Made by a program: the position numbers and the translations under genes. Source: Imbroritus primus (GTDB taxonomy: Bacteria; Pseudomonadota; Gammaproteobacteria; Burkholderiales; Burkholderiaceae). Taken from it: DNA of 64,000 bases. The stretch spans positions 186,001 to 250,000 of the forward strand of contig AKCV02000025.1 in NCBI GenBank assembly GCA_000272025.2, given 5' to 3'. Below the pieces are notes generated by a model. The model was not told the DNA's origin. It did no database searches and was given only the letters and a program-made list of their open reading frames with translations. Shown in pieces: positions 9,161 to 17,911 of the stretch; the first letter of the stretch is position 1, and every line of letters starts with the position of its first letter.

Positions 9161-10261
9161 ATGAACTACCGGATTGCCATTCGTCCGCGCCTGCAGGTTG
9201 CCCGCCAGTCACCTGACGACCAGACACCGCCGTCGCTCGATACGGGCGTGCTGATGCAGTTGCTGGAGCATATCCAGGCCGGCGGCTCGATCGCTTCGGC
9301 ATGCCGGGTGACTGCGCTTTCGTATCGGCATGTGTGGGGTCTGTTGCGCTCGGCTGAAGAGGTCTTTGGCGGTGCGCTGCTGGTCAAGCAGCGCGGTACC
9401 GGCACGCGCCTGACGCCATTAGCGGAAACCTTGCTGCGCGCCCAGCAGCGGATTGATGCACGCCTGGCACCGATGCTGAGCAGCCTGGCGTCGGAACTCG
9501 AAACGGAGCTGGCGCGCGTGGTCGCGACTGACGGGGATGCCCTGCGCCTGTATGCCAGCCACGGGTTTGCCGTAGAAGCCCTGGTGGAGCGGCTGAAGGC
9601 CGGCCAATTTCCACTGGAACTGCGGTTTCGCAACAGTGCCGAAGCGGTGGCCGCCCTGGCCCACCGCGAATGCGATCTGGCGGGTTTTCATATTCCACTT
9701 GGCCCGTTCGAGAACGAGGCGCTGCGGTATTACCGTCAATGGCTCGATCCCCGCCGCCATCGGCTCGTGCATCTGGCCACGCGCAACCAGGGGTTGTTCG
9801 TGGCGCCGGGCAATCCCAAGCACATCCTGGCGCTGGCCGATCTGGCGCGCAGCGATGTGCGGTTCGTCAACCGTCAGGCGGGCTCCGGTACGCGCATGCT
9901 GCTTGAATTGATGCTGGGCGCGGCCGGCCTCACACCTCAGCGCGTGAATGGATTCGATACCACTGAGTTTACCCACGCTGCAGTTGCGGCATATATCGCC
10001 AGCGGCATGGCGGATGCCGGCTTCGGCGTGCAGACGGCGGCGCAGAAATTCGGACTGGAATTTGTGCCGCTGGCCCGTGAGCGGTATTTCTTCGCCGTGG
10101 AGCGGCAGGCCCTCGATACGGGGCTGATGAGAGATGTGATGGCGCTATTGGGCAGCGCCGATTTTCGTCAGGTGATCAATGCGTTGCCCGGGTATGACGG
10201 GGCGCTGTCCGGCCAGATTCTGACGCTGGATGAGGCATTTCCGGAGATGGTTTCCAGATGA
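9161..10261 (+). CDS. LysR/ModE-like regulator with periplasmic-binding-protein domain (FdsR-like)
   Basis: A 366-residue regulator. The N-terminal ~110 residues form a LysR/ModE-type winged helix (GGSIASACRVTALSYRHVWG as the helix-turn-helix core, then TRLTPLAETLL). The C-terminal ~250 residues resemble the periplasmic binding fold of molybdate-type domains (SGTRMLLELML). Genes of this type sit divergently beside molybdenum formate dehydrogenase operons; FdsR of Cupriavidus necator is the known example, responding to formate. It faces fdsBA across an AT-rich spacer with two inverted repeats, so local control is the likely role. Confidence 0.85.
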   Translation: MNYRIAIRPRLQVARQSPDDQTPPSLDTGVLMQLLEHIQAGGSIASACRVTALSYRHVWGLLRSAEEVFGGALLVKQRGTGTRLTPLAETLLRAQQRIDARLAPMLSSLASELETELARVVATDGDALRLYASHGFAVEALVERLKAGQFPLELRFRNSAEAVAALAHRECDLAGFHIPLGPFENEALRYYRQWLDPRRHRLVHLATRNQGLFVAPGNPKHILALADLARSDVRFVNRQAGSGTRMLLELMLGAAGLTPQRVNGFDTTEFTHAAVAAYIASGMADAGFGVQTAAQKFGLEFVPLARERYFFAVERQALDTGLMRDVMALLGSADFRQVINALPGYDGALSGQILTLDEAFPEMVSR

Positions 10262-10391
10262 ACGGCGATCGGGAGGCGATGCCGGCCCTGCCGTGATCGC
10301 ACGTTGCCGCACCCGGCCTGGATACCGCGCTGGCGGCGCCGCGCGTCCTGATCTGCCCGACCGGATGTCGCGAAGGCTCCGGGCAACAGGG

Positions 10392-10700
10392 TCAATCGTC
10401 GTCCCGGTCGCGCCAGCCATGGGCGCGTTCCCATTGGCGCCGCTCCCAGCGCTCCCGTTCACGTTGGTCGCGCAACCAGCGGCGGTACTGGCGCCGTTCC
10501 CAACGGTCGTCATACCAGGCGCTCGGTGGCGGCACATAGCGGGGCGCCGGTTCGTATACGACCGGCGGCGGATAGTAGACCGGGGGAGGCGGAGCGACCA
10601 CCACGCCGGGTAGGCCCAGGAAGACATCGACACGCGCCATGGCTTGCGTCGACAGCAGCAAGGCGCCGGTACAGACGGCGGCGAGCACGGACTTGTTCAT
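10392..10700 (-). CDS. Small exported Pro/Tyr/Arg-rich protein
   Basis: A 102-residue protein with a clear signal peptide (residues 1-22, ending QAMA). The mature part has a Pro/Tyr stretch (about 30-60) and a strongly charged Trp/Arg/Asp tail. Such short proteins are common in Burkholderiales and have no known role. The ATG at 10700 is supported by the signal peptide; the open frame further upstream is not. Confidence 0.75.
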   Translation of the reverse strand: MNKSVLAAVCTGALLLSTQAMARVDVFLGLPGVVVAPPPPVYYPPPVVYEPAPRYVPPPSAWYDDRWERRQYRRWLRDQRERERWERRQWERAHGWRDRDDD

Positions 10701-10826
10701 CTCACACCCCATTTTCGTAAAAAACGCGCAGCGTGCGCGTACCTGAAGTGTATGGGGTGCGCTGCCGCCCACCGGCTACCAGATCGCTACGGCCGTAACC
10801 ATTTGTAAGGCGCTGCTGAATGAGGA

Positions 10827-12806
10827 TCAGGCGGCCGTGGACGCATCGCCATCCACGGCAAACTGGTGGCGGCCATTCTGCTTGGCGCGGTACAGCGCGG
10901 CGTCGGCCCGCGCCTTGATGTCGTCGACGGTATTGTGTTCTGGCTGGCTCAGCGCGATGCCGATGCTCACCCCCATCGGGATAATTTGCGTGCCGAACAC
11001 GAACGGCATGCGCGTGGCCTCCAGAATGTCGCGGGCCACGCGTGTGACCTGTTCCGGATGATTGATCCCGTCGATCACAATGGCAAACTCGTCTCCGCCC
11101 AGGCGCGCCACCGTGTCGGTCTTGCGGATACAGCCGAGGATCTGCATCGAGAACGTCTGCAGCAGCGCGTCGCCGCAGGCATGGCCATAGGTGTCGTTGA
11201 CGGTCTTGAAGTGATCGAGATCAAGATACAGCAGCGCGAACGGGATACGTGCCAGATTGGCATCATCGACGGCGACCGCCAGCCGGCGATCGAATCCCTT
11301 GCGATTGGCGATGCCGGTCAGGTGGTCGAGCTGGGTGAGCGCATCCAGGCGTTCCACTTCCGCTTTCTCGGCCGTGATGTCGCGCACCAGGATATGAATG
11401 CCGACGACCTCGGTGTGATCGGCATTCCATTCAGGCTGGTACAAGGCTTCGGTCCAGAGCATGCCGCCGCCCTGGACCAGTTCCGAGGTCTCGAAGGAAA
11501 TTTCTTCGCCGGCGAAGGCGCGGCGCAGATAGGGTTGTAGGCGCTGGTAAGCCTCCTCGCCCAGCAGATCGCGAATATGCATGCCGCGCAGTTCGGCGGC
11601 CGGTCGCCCAAACTCCCGCTCGTACGCGTGATTGTTGAATACGTACCGCTCGTTCCGGTCCAGATACGCCACCAGCGACGGTAAATGGTCGGCAATGTTG
11701 CGCATGCGCAGTTCGCCAGCCCGCAGCTCCGCCTCCGAACGGCGCAGCGCATCGTTCTGCAGATTCAATTGCGACATCAAGGATGCGAACTCGCGCCCGA
11801 CTTCGCCAATTTCATCATTGCGCTGCAGGACCAGCGACTCATAGGCTGCGTCATCCTCATGGCTGCGCTGCACGACGTCACGCAGGCGGCTGAGCGGCGC
11901 CAGCAGGTACCAGGTCGCCAGCCATGCCGCGACGCCAGCGATTGCCGCCACCACGATGGCGATTGTTTTCATGCGGGTATGCATCGCCCGGAGCGGAGCA
12001 TAAGCCTCATTCGCCGGAACGACCGCCACCAGTTCCCAACCCGTGCTTTGCAGAATGTAGCGTGAGACCAGGGCCGCATTGGGCGCAAGGAACTCGTAAC
12101 GGCTGGGCTGCATCTGCTCGCCGCAGTTCTCTCCCGTGAGGTGCGCGGCCTTGCCGAGCTGGGCAGTATCACGGTGCATCACATACAGCGCGCGCGGGCC
12201 ACTGGAGACCAGGCAATAGTAGCCAGTGACGCCGATACGGTGATGGGCGATGCGGCCGAGAAAGTTCGGCTTGAGCAGGTTTAGCGCACCGCCCAGCATA
12301 CCCACCACGCGGCCATCCGCCGCAATGACCGGCGCCACCATGTACACCATGGGCGTGTGCGAGGAGCGCGAATATACCGGATCGGAGATCACTACATCCC
12401 GGGTCCGCAACGCTTCCTGGAAGTAGGCGCGATCGCTGACATTCAGCCGTTGTGCGCCCAGTGGCGCAGTGGAGTAGTCCACGTTTCCTTTCGGGTCGAT
12501 AAAGAACAGGTTATCGAAGGCCAAAGGGAGCGGCAGGCTGTGCAGGATGGCATTGGCGTGTGACGGCGATGACGGGAATTTGCCCTGCAGTTCCGCCACC
12601 ACGCGGCGCAGCATTTCGCTGCGATCCTCGAACTTGGTGTCCAGTTGTTCGGCCACCAGCTTGACCTGGGACGACTGCTGCTGCTCGAGCAGGGCCTGCA
12701 GATCACGAAATGCCAGGAACTGGCTGCCCAACGAGGCAAGAATCGTCAGGGCGATGGCGATCAGCGACGAAAAAAGGGCCAGACGGGTCTTCAGCGAAAT
12801 CTGCAT
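10827..12806 (-). CDS. Membrane diguanylate cyclase with dCACHE, HAMP-like, PAS and GGDEF domains
   Basis: A 659-residue sensor enzyme making cyclic di-GMP. TM1 is at about 8-32, a periplasmic dCACHE-type sensor at about 33-275, TM2 at about 280-300, a HAMP-like linker and a short coiled coil, PAS at about 370-480 and GGDEF at about 495-650. The catalytic motif GGDEF is intact, and an RxxD inhibitory site (RKTD) stands five residues before it, implying product feedback. It is a single gene; what the sensor binds is not evident. It borders the T3SS region, but I see no sign of shared transcription. Confidence 0.9.
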   Translation of the reverse strand: MQISLKTRLALFSSLIAIALTILASLGSQFLAFRDLQALLEQQQSSQVKLVAEQLDTKFEDRSEMLRRVVAELQGKFPSSPSHANAILHSLPLPLAFDNLFFIDPKGNVDYSTAPLGAQRLNVSDRAYFQEALRTRDVVISDPVYSRSSHTPMVYMVAPVIAADGRVVGMLGGALNLLKPNFLGRIAHHRIGVTGYYCLVSSGPRALYVMHRDTAQLGKAAHLTGENCGEQMQPSRYEFLAPNAALVSRYILQSTGWELVAVVPANEAYAPLRAMHTRMKTIAIVVAAIAGVAAWLATWYLLAPLSRLRDVVQRSHEDDAAYESLVLQRNDEIGEVGREFASLMSQLNLQNDALRRSEAELRAGELRMRNIADHLPSLVAYLDRNERYVFNNHAYEREFGRPAAELRGMHIRDLLGEEAYQRLQPYLRRAFAGEEISFETSELVQGGGMLWTEALYQPEWNADHTEVVGIHILVRDITAEKAEVERLDALTQLDHLTGIANRKGFDRRLAVAVDDANLARIPFALLYLDLDHFKTVNDTYGHACGDALLQTFSMQILGCIRKTDTVARLGGDEFAIVIDGINHPEQVTRVARDILEATRMPFVFGTQIIPMGVSIGIALSQPEHNTVDDIKARADAALYRAKQNGRHQFAVDGDASTAA

Positions 12807-13011
12807 GCAACACGAGGCGAGCCGGGGTTCTTCGGCATGTGCGCGCCCGGAGTGACCGGTGGAAGTCTATCCCAACGCGCCGGGTGGGTGGGCATGGGTC
12901 GCTTCCTGCCAGTCATTGACGCATGGGCTCGGGGCGCACGCACGACAGGGAATCGTCAGTATCCCACACTCGCCGTGCTGCACCCCGCCAAGGATGGCCC
13001 AGTCGTTTCCG

Positions 13012-13809
13012 TCAGGCAGGTTCCCGTTGGCGCACATGCGCCGCCGGAACCCGTTGCGGCTGGTCTGCGATCACGTTGGCGCGACCCCGCGGAGCCGATG
13101 CCACGCCGACCGGCGGCGGGCTGGCCGAGGCCATGCTGCCCGTCTCCGGCATCGAGTTATCCGGCGAAGACATCAGTTGCGAAGAGTAGAAACGGTGCAG
13201 GTCTGCACTCCCCCGGAAGCCCAGTTTGCGGAACGCTGATTGCTTCTGCAGGCTGATAGTCTTCACGCTCCGGTTGGCCATGTGCGCAATCTCCGACAGC
13301 GACAGCCCGCGGGCGAATTTTTCGAGTACGTCGCGCTCGCGCGGTGTCAGCCCGTGGATGCCCGTGGTCTGATAGCGGAAATCGCTGGTCAGCAGTTCTT
13401 GGGAAGTAAATACCTGCCCGTAGCGGATCGCCCCAAGTGCGCGCAACATCTCGTCCGGCTCGAAATTCAGGCTGAGCAGGGCGCGGATGCCCAGAAGCAT
13501 GCCGTTGCGCAGGAAAAAAGGGGCTTCGGTCTGATCCACCGCCAGCAGCACGGGCAAGTTGGGATGCTGACGGCGCAGATTGTTCAGCCAGGTGGAAATA
13601 TTGCAGCGCAAAAACAGCTTGCCGCTCAGGAAGATAATCAGCGCGGTGGGAAGCTGGGCGGGAATCGACGCCAGGATATCGCTAGGCGTCCGGCAGACCG
13701 CGTGGGTGGTTGCCCAGGTGGTTGTGCCGATGGCAGAGGTGATGCCATGCGACACCACTGGCAGGTCAGTAGCAATAACAACGTGTAATAAGGAATGTTC
13801 CGGATTCAT
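13012..13809 (-). CDS. RcsB/LuxR-type regulator with degenerate receiver
   Basis: A 265-residue protein: receiver-like domain (residues 1-125), then a LuxR/FixJ-type helix-turn-helix (about 150-210, LTPRERDVLEKFARGLSLSEIA). The strand that normally ends in the phospho-accepting Asp reads ALIIFLSG, so canonical phosphorylation is unlikely. A disordered Pro/Ala/Arg tail of ~45 residues follows the DNA-binding domain. It lies next to two more regulators at the left end of the T3SS cluster and may control it. Each of the three appears to be a separate unit (intergenic gaps over 200 bases). Confidence 0.82.
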   Translation of the reverse strand: MNPEHSLLHVVIATDLPVVSHGITSAIGTTTWATTHAVCRTPSDILASIPAQLPTALIIFLSGKLFLRCNISTWLNNLRRQHPNLPVLLAVDQTEAPFFLRNGMLLGIRALLSLNFEPDEMLRALGAIRYGQVFTSQELLTSDFRYQTTGIHGLTPRERDVLEKFARGLSLSEIAHMANRSVKTISLQKQSAFRKLGFRGSADLHRFYSSQLMSSPDNSMPETGSMASASPPPVGVASAPRGRANVIADQPQRVPAAHVRQREPA

Positions 13810-14069
13810 CTCGGGCGATCTCCAGACTGATTAGCCGTCAACAGCGCAACGTCCCGAGCGCAATCCGCGCAATCCCTCGACAGCCTTCAGGGAAAAACTA
13901 CTGGCTGCGTTTTTTGTCCCCCGGCGGGCATGCAGCTCATGAGCAAACTCTACCCTAGGGGGTTTCTTAGAGACACAAGTCAATTGCAAACAATTGAAAA
14001 CTACACTTCACAAACCAGGAGGCGGCGATGCGTTGCGCCTGATTGATTCTCATTTCCATGATGGCAGTT

Positions 14070-14822
14070 TCACGCAGCGGGCACGACGAGATACGGCTGT
14101 GCCGGCATGCGGACTGGCATGCTGGGCTGTGGCTTCGGCAATTCGTAATCCGCGTTGACCTCCAGCTTGTAGCCGCGCGAGTACACCGTCCGCAGCGTCA
14201 CGCCCATCTGTCCGGACATGTGGAGTTTCTTGCGCAGTTTGTAGATGTGCTGCTCGATCGTGCGGGTCGCCACGTCGATTTCGGCGCCCCAAATGGCATG
14301 CGCCAGCTTGTCGCGCGCCACGCATTTTCCGACATTGGAAAACAGCAGCCAGGCCGTGGCGAACTCGCGTGGGGTCAGATGAATGTGATGGTCATTGACC
14401 GTGGCATGGCCTGAAACGCGATCGAGGCAGTACGGGCCGATATTGATGCGTGCGGCGGTGCTGCGGTCCAGCGCGCTGCGCCGCATGGCCATGTTGATGC
14501 GGATTTCGAGTTCGCGTGGCGAAACCGGCTCGATCATCACATCGTCCGCGCCGGCCTCGAAGTACGGGATCATGGCATCGTGGTTGGGCGCATTCACCAG
14601 CACGATGATCGGTGCGCGCGGACCATGTGTCGATGCGTGCCACGAGAACAGTGATGCCGGCTTGGTTCCCGTGACCAGGATGAAATCGTACGAGCGCCGC
14701 TGCACGGCACGCAGCAGCCGCAGCTCCTCATGAAATACCTCGACTTCCAGGTGCAACAAGCCGAAGCACTGATGGAGCAGTGCAACCAACCGGTTTTCAT
14801 TCCCATAAACGGCACACAACAC
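14070..14822 (-). CDS. OmpR-type regulator with degenerate receiver (HrpG-like layout)
   Basis: A 250-residue protein: receiver-like domain (1-120) and winged-helix effector domain (about 140-230, TPREFATAWLLF and GVTLRTVYSRGYKL). The phospho-acceptor position (YDFILVTG) has no Asp, and the usual conserved Lys region reads DDVMIEP instead of DDYLVKP. It therefore probably acts without phosphorylation. Size and partnering with an AraC activator recall HrpG/HrpB of plant-pathogen T3SSs, but I cannot show orthology. It starts at a GTG with a good GGAG site. Confidence 0.82.
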   Translation of the reverse strand: MLCAVYGNENRLVALLHQCFGLLHLEVEVFHEELRLLRAVQRRSYDFILVTGTKPASLFSWHASTHGPRAPIIVLVNAPNHDAMIPYFEAGADDVMIEPVSPRELEIRINMAMRRSALDRSTAARINIGPYCLDRVSGHATVNDHHIHLTPREFATAWLLFSNVGKCVARDKLAHAIWGAEIDVATRTIEQHIYKLRKKLHMSGQMGVTLRTVYSRGYKLEVNADYELPKPQPSMPVRMPAQPYLVVPAA

Positions 14823-14875
14823 GTCGTTCTCCGAATTTAGCGATGGCAGATGGCGAAATCGGGTGACTGGATGCG

Positions 14876-14897
14876 GACACAGCCATCAGGCTGTGTC
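14876..14897. repeat. 9-4-9 perfect inverted repeat between two T3SS regulators
   Basis: GACACAGCC, ATCA, GGCTGTGTC, 54 bases upstream of the OmpR-like gene and 158 bases beyond the stop of the AraC gene. There is no U-tract on either side, so an operator is at least as likely as a terminator. Confidence 0.55.
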
Positions 14898-15054
14898 GGG
14901 GCCGAGCCTTGCGAGACTGTTTAGGTCACTGTGATTCTGCGGAAAGCGGCCGCCCAGACCGTGTCAGTGTATGCGGCCGTCGAATTCCATACTGCAAAGA
15001 AATGTCATATCCGCGGCATTGCCCGCCTGTTTGGCGAGCAATGCCTTCCTCGCG

Positions 15055-16512
15055 TCAGGCTGCACGCTCGACCGTTTCCGACGGCGCTTCGTCAAAGCGC
15101 TTGCGGTAGCTGTTCAGCAGCGTTGAGCGGTTGCGCACGCCCCATTTGGCTGCGGTCTCGAGAATATTGGCGGAGGCGCTGTGGTGGGTATCCGTCAATT
15201 CCTCGCGAATGCGCTCCATGCGTCGCACGCGGATCACTTCGGATGGCGACATTCCCAGGTGGGCCTTGAAGGCCGCCTGCAGGGCGCGCTCAGTCACGCC
15301 GATGTGCTCGGCGACGCGCCGGACCGACAGGCCCGGGTCACGCAATTGCACGATCAGGTAGCGATAGGCGCGGCGGTACTTGGCCGGCAGGCAGACCGAA
15401 ATATCGTCGCCAGCCCCTTCGGCCGGGCGCGGTACGATGGTCGAGGCGAGCGCTGCAATGGTGCTGTCGCGCCGCGCGAACTCCAGGGCGGTGCCGGCAT
15501 AGTCGCGCAGCATGCGAACCGTCAGCTCCAGCTTGCCGTGCTGTTCCGCCAGCCGCGCGCTGCAGAAGAAGTAATCGAGAATCCACCGGCCGTGGGTCGG
15601 TTCAGACTGGTAGCGGTGTCGGCAGGCGGTCAGCATCATGTCCGCGATATCGGTGAGATTGCCGGCGATGGCGGCCAGCGCGATCTCCAGGCGAACGGCC
15701 ACCTCGTAGTCCGACATCCCCTCGCGCTCGGCCCAGCCGAGGTGGCGCAGCACGCTCGGCACGGCGTAGTCATCGCCTTCGGACAGCATGAGCAGGGCAC
15801 GCAGATAGGCGAGGCGGTCGCGCAGAACGGGGATCGCCTCGAAGTCGCTGTCGCGGTCGAGCTTGCGCATCAGCGTGTCCAGTTGCCCCATGGTGCGCCA
15901 GCTGTCATGGGCGGCCGGATGCCAGTACGTATGGTTCGTGATGCGCTGCGAATAGCGCAGGTAGTGCTGCACGCTGACATCCGCCTGCAAGGCTTCCAGG
16001 ATCAGCTCGGTGTTGGGCGCGATGTCCTCGGGATCGAGGGTGGCTAGCAGCTGCTCCGCGCTGCCAGCGTCGCCGGCAGCGAGCAGTGTCACGGCAGCCC
16101 CCACTGTCATTTCGATGCGTTGCGCCGAGGTCAGCGTCTTGTCGTCGAGCATGCGACGGAAACCTGCGAAGGCCGATGCCAGCCGCGACTGGAACAGGCT
16201 TTTCCACGCATTGTTGCGGAACGAGGCGAAGCGCACGGCCTTCTTGTCGAAGCCCAGGGCACGCTGGTGCCGGCGGTACAGCTCCTCGGCGTCCTCATGA
16301 TTGGCCAACGCCGTGTGGATATCGGCATAGACGCATAGCGCGTCCGCTTCGGTCTGCGGCAGCGCCAGGCTGGTTTCCGGACCAAAGCGCCGCCGCTCGC
16401 CGGTGGCTGCGGCTTCCAGAAACTGTGCATGACGGATCTTGTGCTGCAACTCCGGCATGCTGGCCGTGGTTGCGTGGACGGACAACAGTGGGAGATAAAG
16501 GGAAGAGAACAT
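15055..16512 (-). CDS. AraC-family activator with long helical N-terminal domain, putative T3SS regulator
   Basis: A 485-residue protein. The C-terminal ~110 residues are an AraC/XylS double helix-turn-helix (VRRVAEHIGVTERALQAAF, then ILETAAKWGVRNRSTL). The first ~370 residues are Ala/Leu-rich helices with TPR-like spacing rather than a cupin. That size and layout are those of HrpB-type T3SS activators (about 480 residues). It is divergent from the T3SS chaperone gene at 16955 across 442 bases. Regulation of the T3SS is an inference from position and architecture. Confidence 0.82.
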   Translation of the reverse strand: MFSSLYLPLLSVHATTASMPELQHKIRHAQFLEAAATGERRRFGPETSLALPQTEADALCVYADIHTALANHEDAEELYRRHQRALGFDKKAVRFASFRNNAWKSLFQSRLASAFAGFRRMLDDKTLTSAQRIEMTVGAAVTLLAAGDAGSAEQLLATLDPEDIAPNTELILEALQADVSVQHYLRYSQRITNHTYWHPAAHDSWRTMGQLDTLMRKLDRDSDFEAIPVLRDRLAYLRALLMLSEGDDYAVPSVLRHLGWAEREGMSDYEVAVRLEIALAAIAGNLTDIADMMLTACRHRYQSEPTHGRWILDYFFCSARLAEQHGKLELTVRMLRDYAGTALEFARRDSTIAALASTIVPRPAEGAGDDISVCLPAKYRRAYRYLIVQLRDPGLSVRRVAEHIGVTERALQAAFKAHLGMSPSEVIRVRRMERIREELTDTHHSASANILETAAKWGVRNRSTLLNSYRKRFDEAPSETVERAA

Positions 16513-16853
16513 CGGCCTGCTCCGAGTCGCATGTCTGCTGAGGTACGCCGGCCTTCCAGCGACGCGTCCAACGCATGGGCGCGCTGCGGAAAGAAGCGTG
16601 TTTGCGGGCCTACTTTACGGTCCAGGAATGCCGGAAACTCTCAAAATGTTTCTATTGTTTGTGTGAGCAATTGTGTCGCCGGTGCCAAACGTGAGGCCAG
16701 GTCGTGCCTGGAAACCTGCAAGGTTGCATGCATAGGTGAATTCACGGAGTAGGGAAGTGCGTCGTGGCGCGCCGGGCAGAGGATGTGTGTCACCGCCATT
16801 CGGGAGGCGGGCCCCCCGACTGAATTCAATAACCGGATATTTTTCACGAGGTG
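16513..16853. other. Divergent intergenic region left of the T3SS chaperone
   Basis: No gene is supported here. The stretch 16640-16680 is locally AT-rich, as expected for the AraC-gene promoter. There is a 10-base palindrome at 16736-16745 (GTGAATTCAC). The 9-mer ACCGGATAT appears at 16832-16840 and again at 16942-16950, just before the chaperone start. Confidence 0.5.
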
Positions 16854-16881
16854 TGAACTGTCTGTCGCCTGCGGTTACTGA
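16854..16881 (+). promoter_or_regulatory. Putative T3SS ECF-type promoter (chaperone gene)
   Basis: TGAACT (16854-16859), 15-base spacer, TTACTGA (16875-16881). The -35 half matches 4 of 6 bases of GGAACC; the -10 half is the one used at 25291. It lies 73 bases before the chaperone ATG. One of the weaker members of the seven-box set. Confidence 0.55.
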
Positions 16882-16954
16882 CCAGAGCGAGGCGGGCCTT
16901 GCTGGCTTGCGCCAGCCAGTGCGCTGGCTTATCACTTTTTCACCGGATATCGCC

Positions 16955-17443
16955 ATGTCGAAACGCTATTTCGAGGTACTGGAAGAGTTCGCAACCCATG
17001 TCGGTGTGGATTCCAAAAAGGAATTCCTCGAAGAACAGGAGTTGATGATCGAACGCACCGTGGTCGGCTTCCTTTGGGAGGGCGACGAGGAAAATGGCGA
17101 TGTGATCTTCTTCATTCGCCTGGGCGCCCCCGGCGCCGCGCGGCTGCAGGAAATCGCCGTCCAGCTGCTCGAGGCCAACTACCTTGCGGCCGGGGTCGGC
17201 GGCAGTACTATTGGTGTGCATCATGACAGCGGCGAAGTCGTGATCTCGTCCTCCATCAATGCGCATGGCCTGACCGGCGAAAGTCTGGCGGGCGTGATCG
17301 GCGGGTTCCTCGATACGGCCGCGCAGTGGGAAAGCGTCGTCAAGGGGCAGCCTGACTCTGCGGCCGCGCCGGCAAGCAGCGGCGCGGTTGCGCCGGAGGC
17401 CCTGACGGATCTGCAGCGCATGAGCATGGGTCTGCGGGCCTGA
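16955..17443 (+). CDS. Class I (CesT-family) type III secretion chaperone
   Basis: A 162-residue acidic cytoplasmic protein with the alpha/beta CesT fold pattern: N-terminal helix, strands around GDVIFFIRLG, a central helix (RLQEIAVQLLEANY), then a strand pair (STIGVHHDSGEVVISSSI) and a final helix, plus a disordered Ala-rich tail. Class I chaperones bind the N-termini of effectors or translocators. It is a single gene with its own T3SS-type promoter and a terminator at 17480-17505; no obvious substrate is adjacent. The ATG at 16955 starts the fold; the frame is open upstream but runs through the promoter. Confidence 0.78.
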   Translation: MSKRYFEVLEEFATHVGVDSKKEFLEEQELMIERTVVGFLWEGDEENGDVIFFIRLGAPGAARLQEIAVQLLEANYLAAGVGGSTIGVHHDSGEVVISSSINAHGLTGESLAGVIGGFLDTAAQWESVVKGQPDSAAAPASSGAVAPEALTDLQRMSMGLRA

Positions 17444-17479
17444 GTTCTGACCTGTTGACCGATCTCTCTCTTCCTCTCG

Positions 17480-17505
17480 CCCCGGTCATGCCGGGGTGTC
17501 TTTTT
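17480..17505 (+). terminator. Rho-independent terminator of the CesT-type chaperone gene
   Basis: A 6-bp stem (CCCCGG with CCGGGG), 5-base loop, then a T-rich tract ending in TTTTT at 17501-17505. It stands 37 bases after the stop codon. Confidence 0.85.
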
Positions 17506-17842
17506 GCTGTACCCGGTTACCGGTCGCTAGAGTAACCTGGGCTGATCGGCGTCCCCAACGTGCCTGCTTCTTTCTGGCTTTCGAGAGATCGCTCTCCAGC
17601 CAGCTTTGCTTTGCGCTCGCGCAGGCCAGGTTCATCGACCCATGAGTGGTATAGGTGGGCACCGGATGGGCGTCTATGTGGCACAGCGTGTCATGCTTTT
17701 CGCTGTCGTCTGGCCATGCACCAGGCAGTATGTCGGGCGGGCCTTCGGCAGCCGGCGATAGCTGTCCTGGTTTCGTGCTCGGAGACCGCGTGTGAATCGC
17801 ATTGCCGGATTTCGATGGCGGAGCGTTGCGGCGGTGGGTCGC

Positions 17843-17880
17843 CAAAAGAAAAAGGCGGCATACCTTTGAAGGTATGCCGC
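17843..17880 (-). terminator. Rho-independent terminator of the minus-strand T3SS operon
   Basis: A 12-bp perfect stem (17855-17866 with 17869-17880) followed on the minus strand by CTTTTTCTTTT. It lies 32 bases beyond the sctF stop and faces the terminator at 17480-17505. The ~350 bases between the two hairpins carry no supported gene; reading frames there lack ribosome sites and protein-like composition. Confidence 0.88.
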
Positions 17881-17911
17881 TGTGCTGTGCCCAATCTCGA
17901 TGCAGTGGGGA

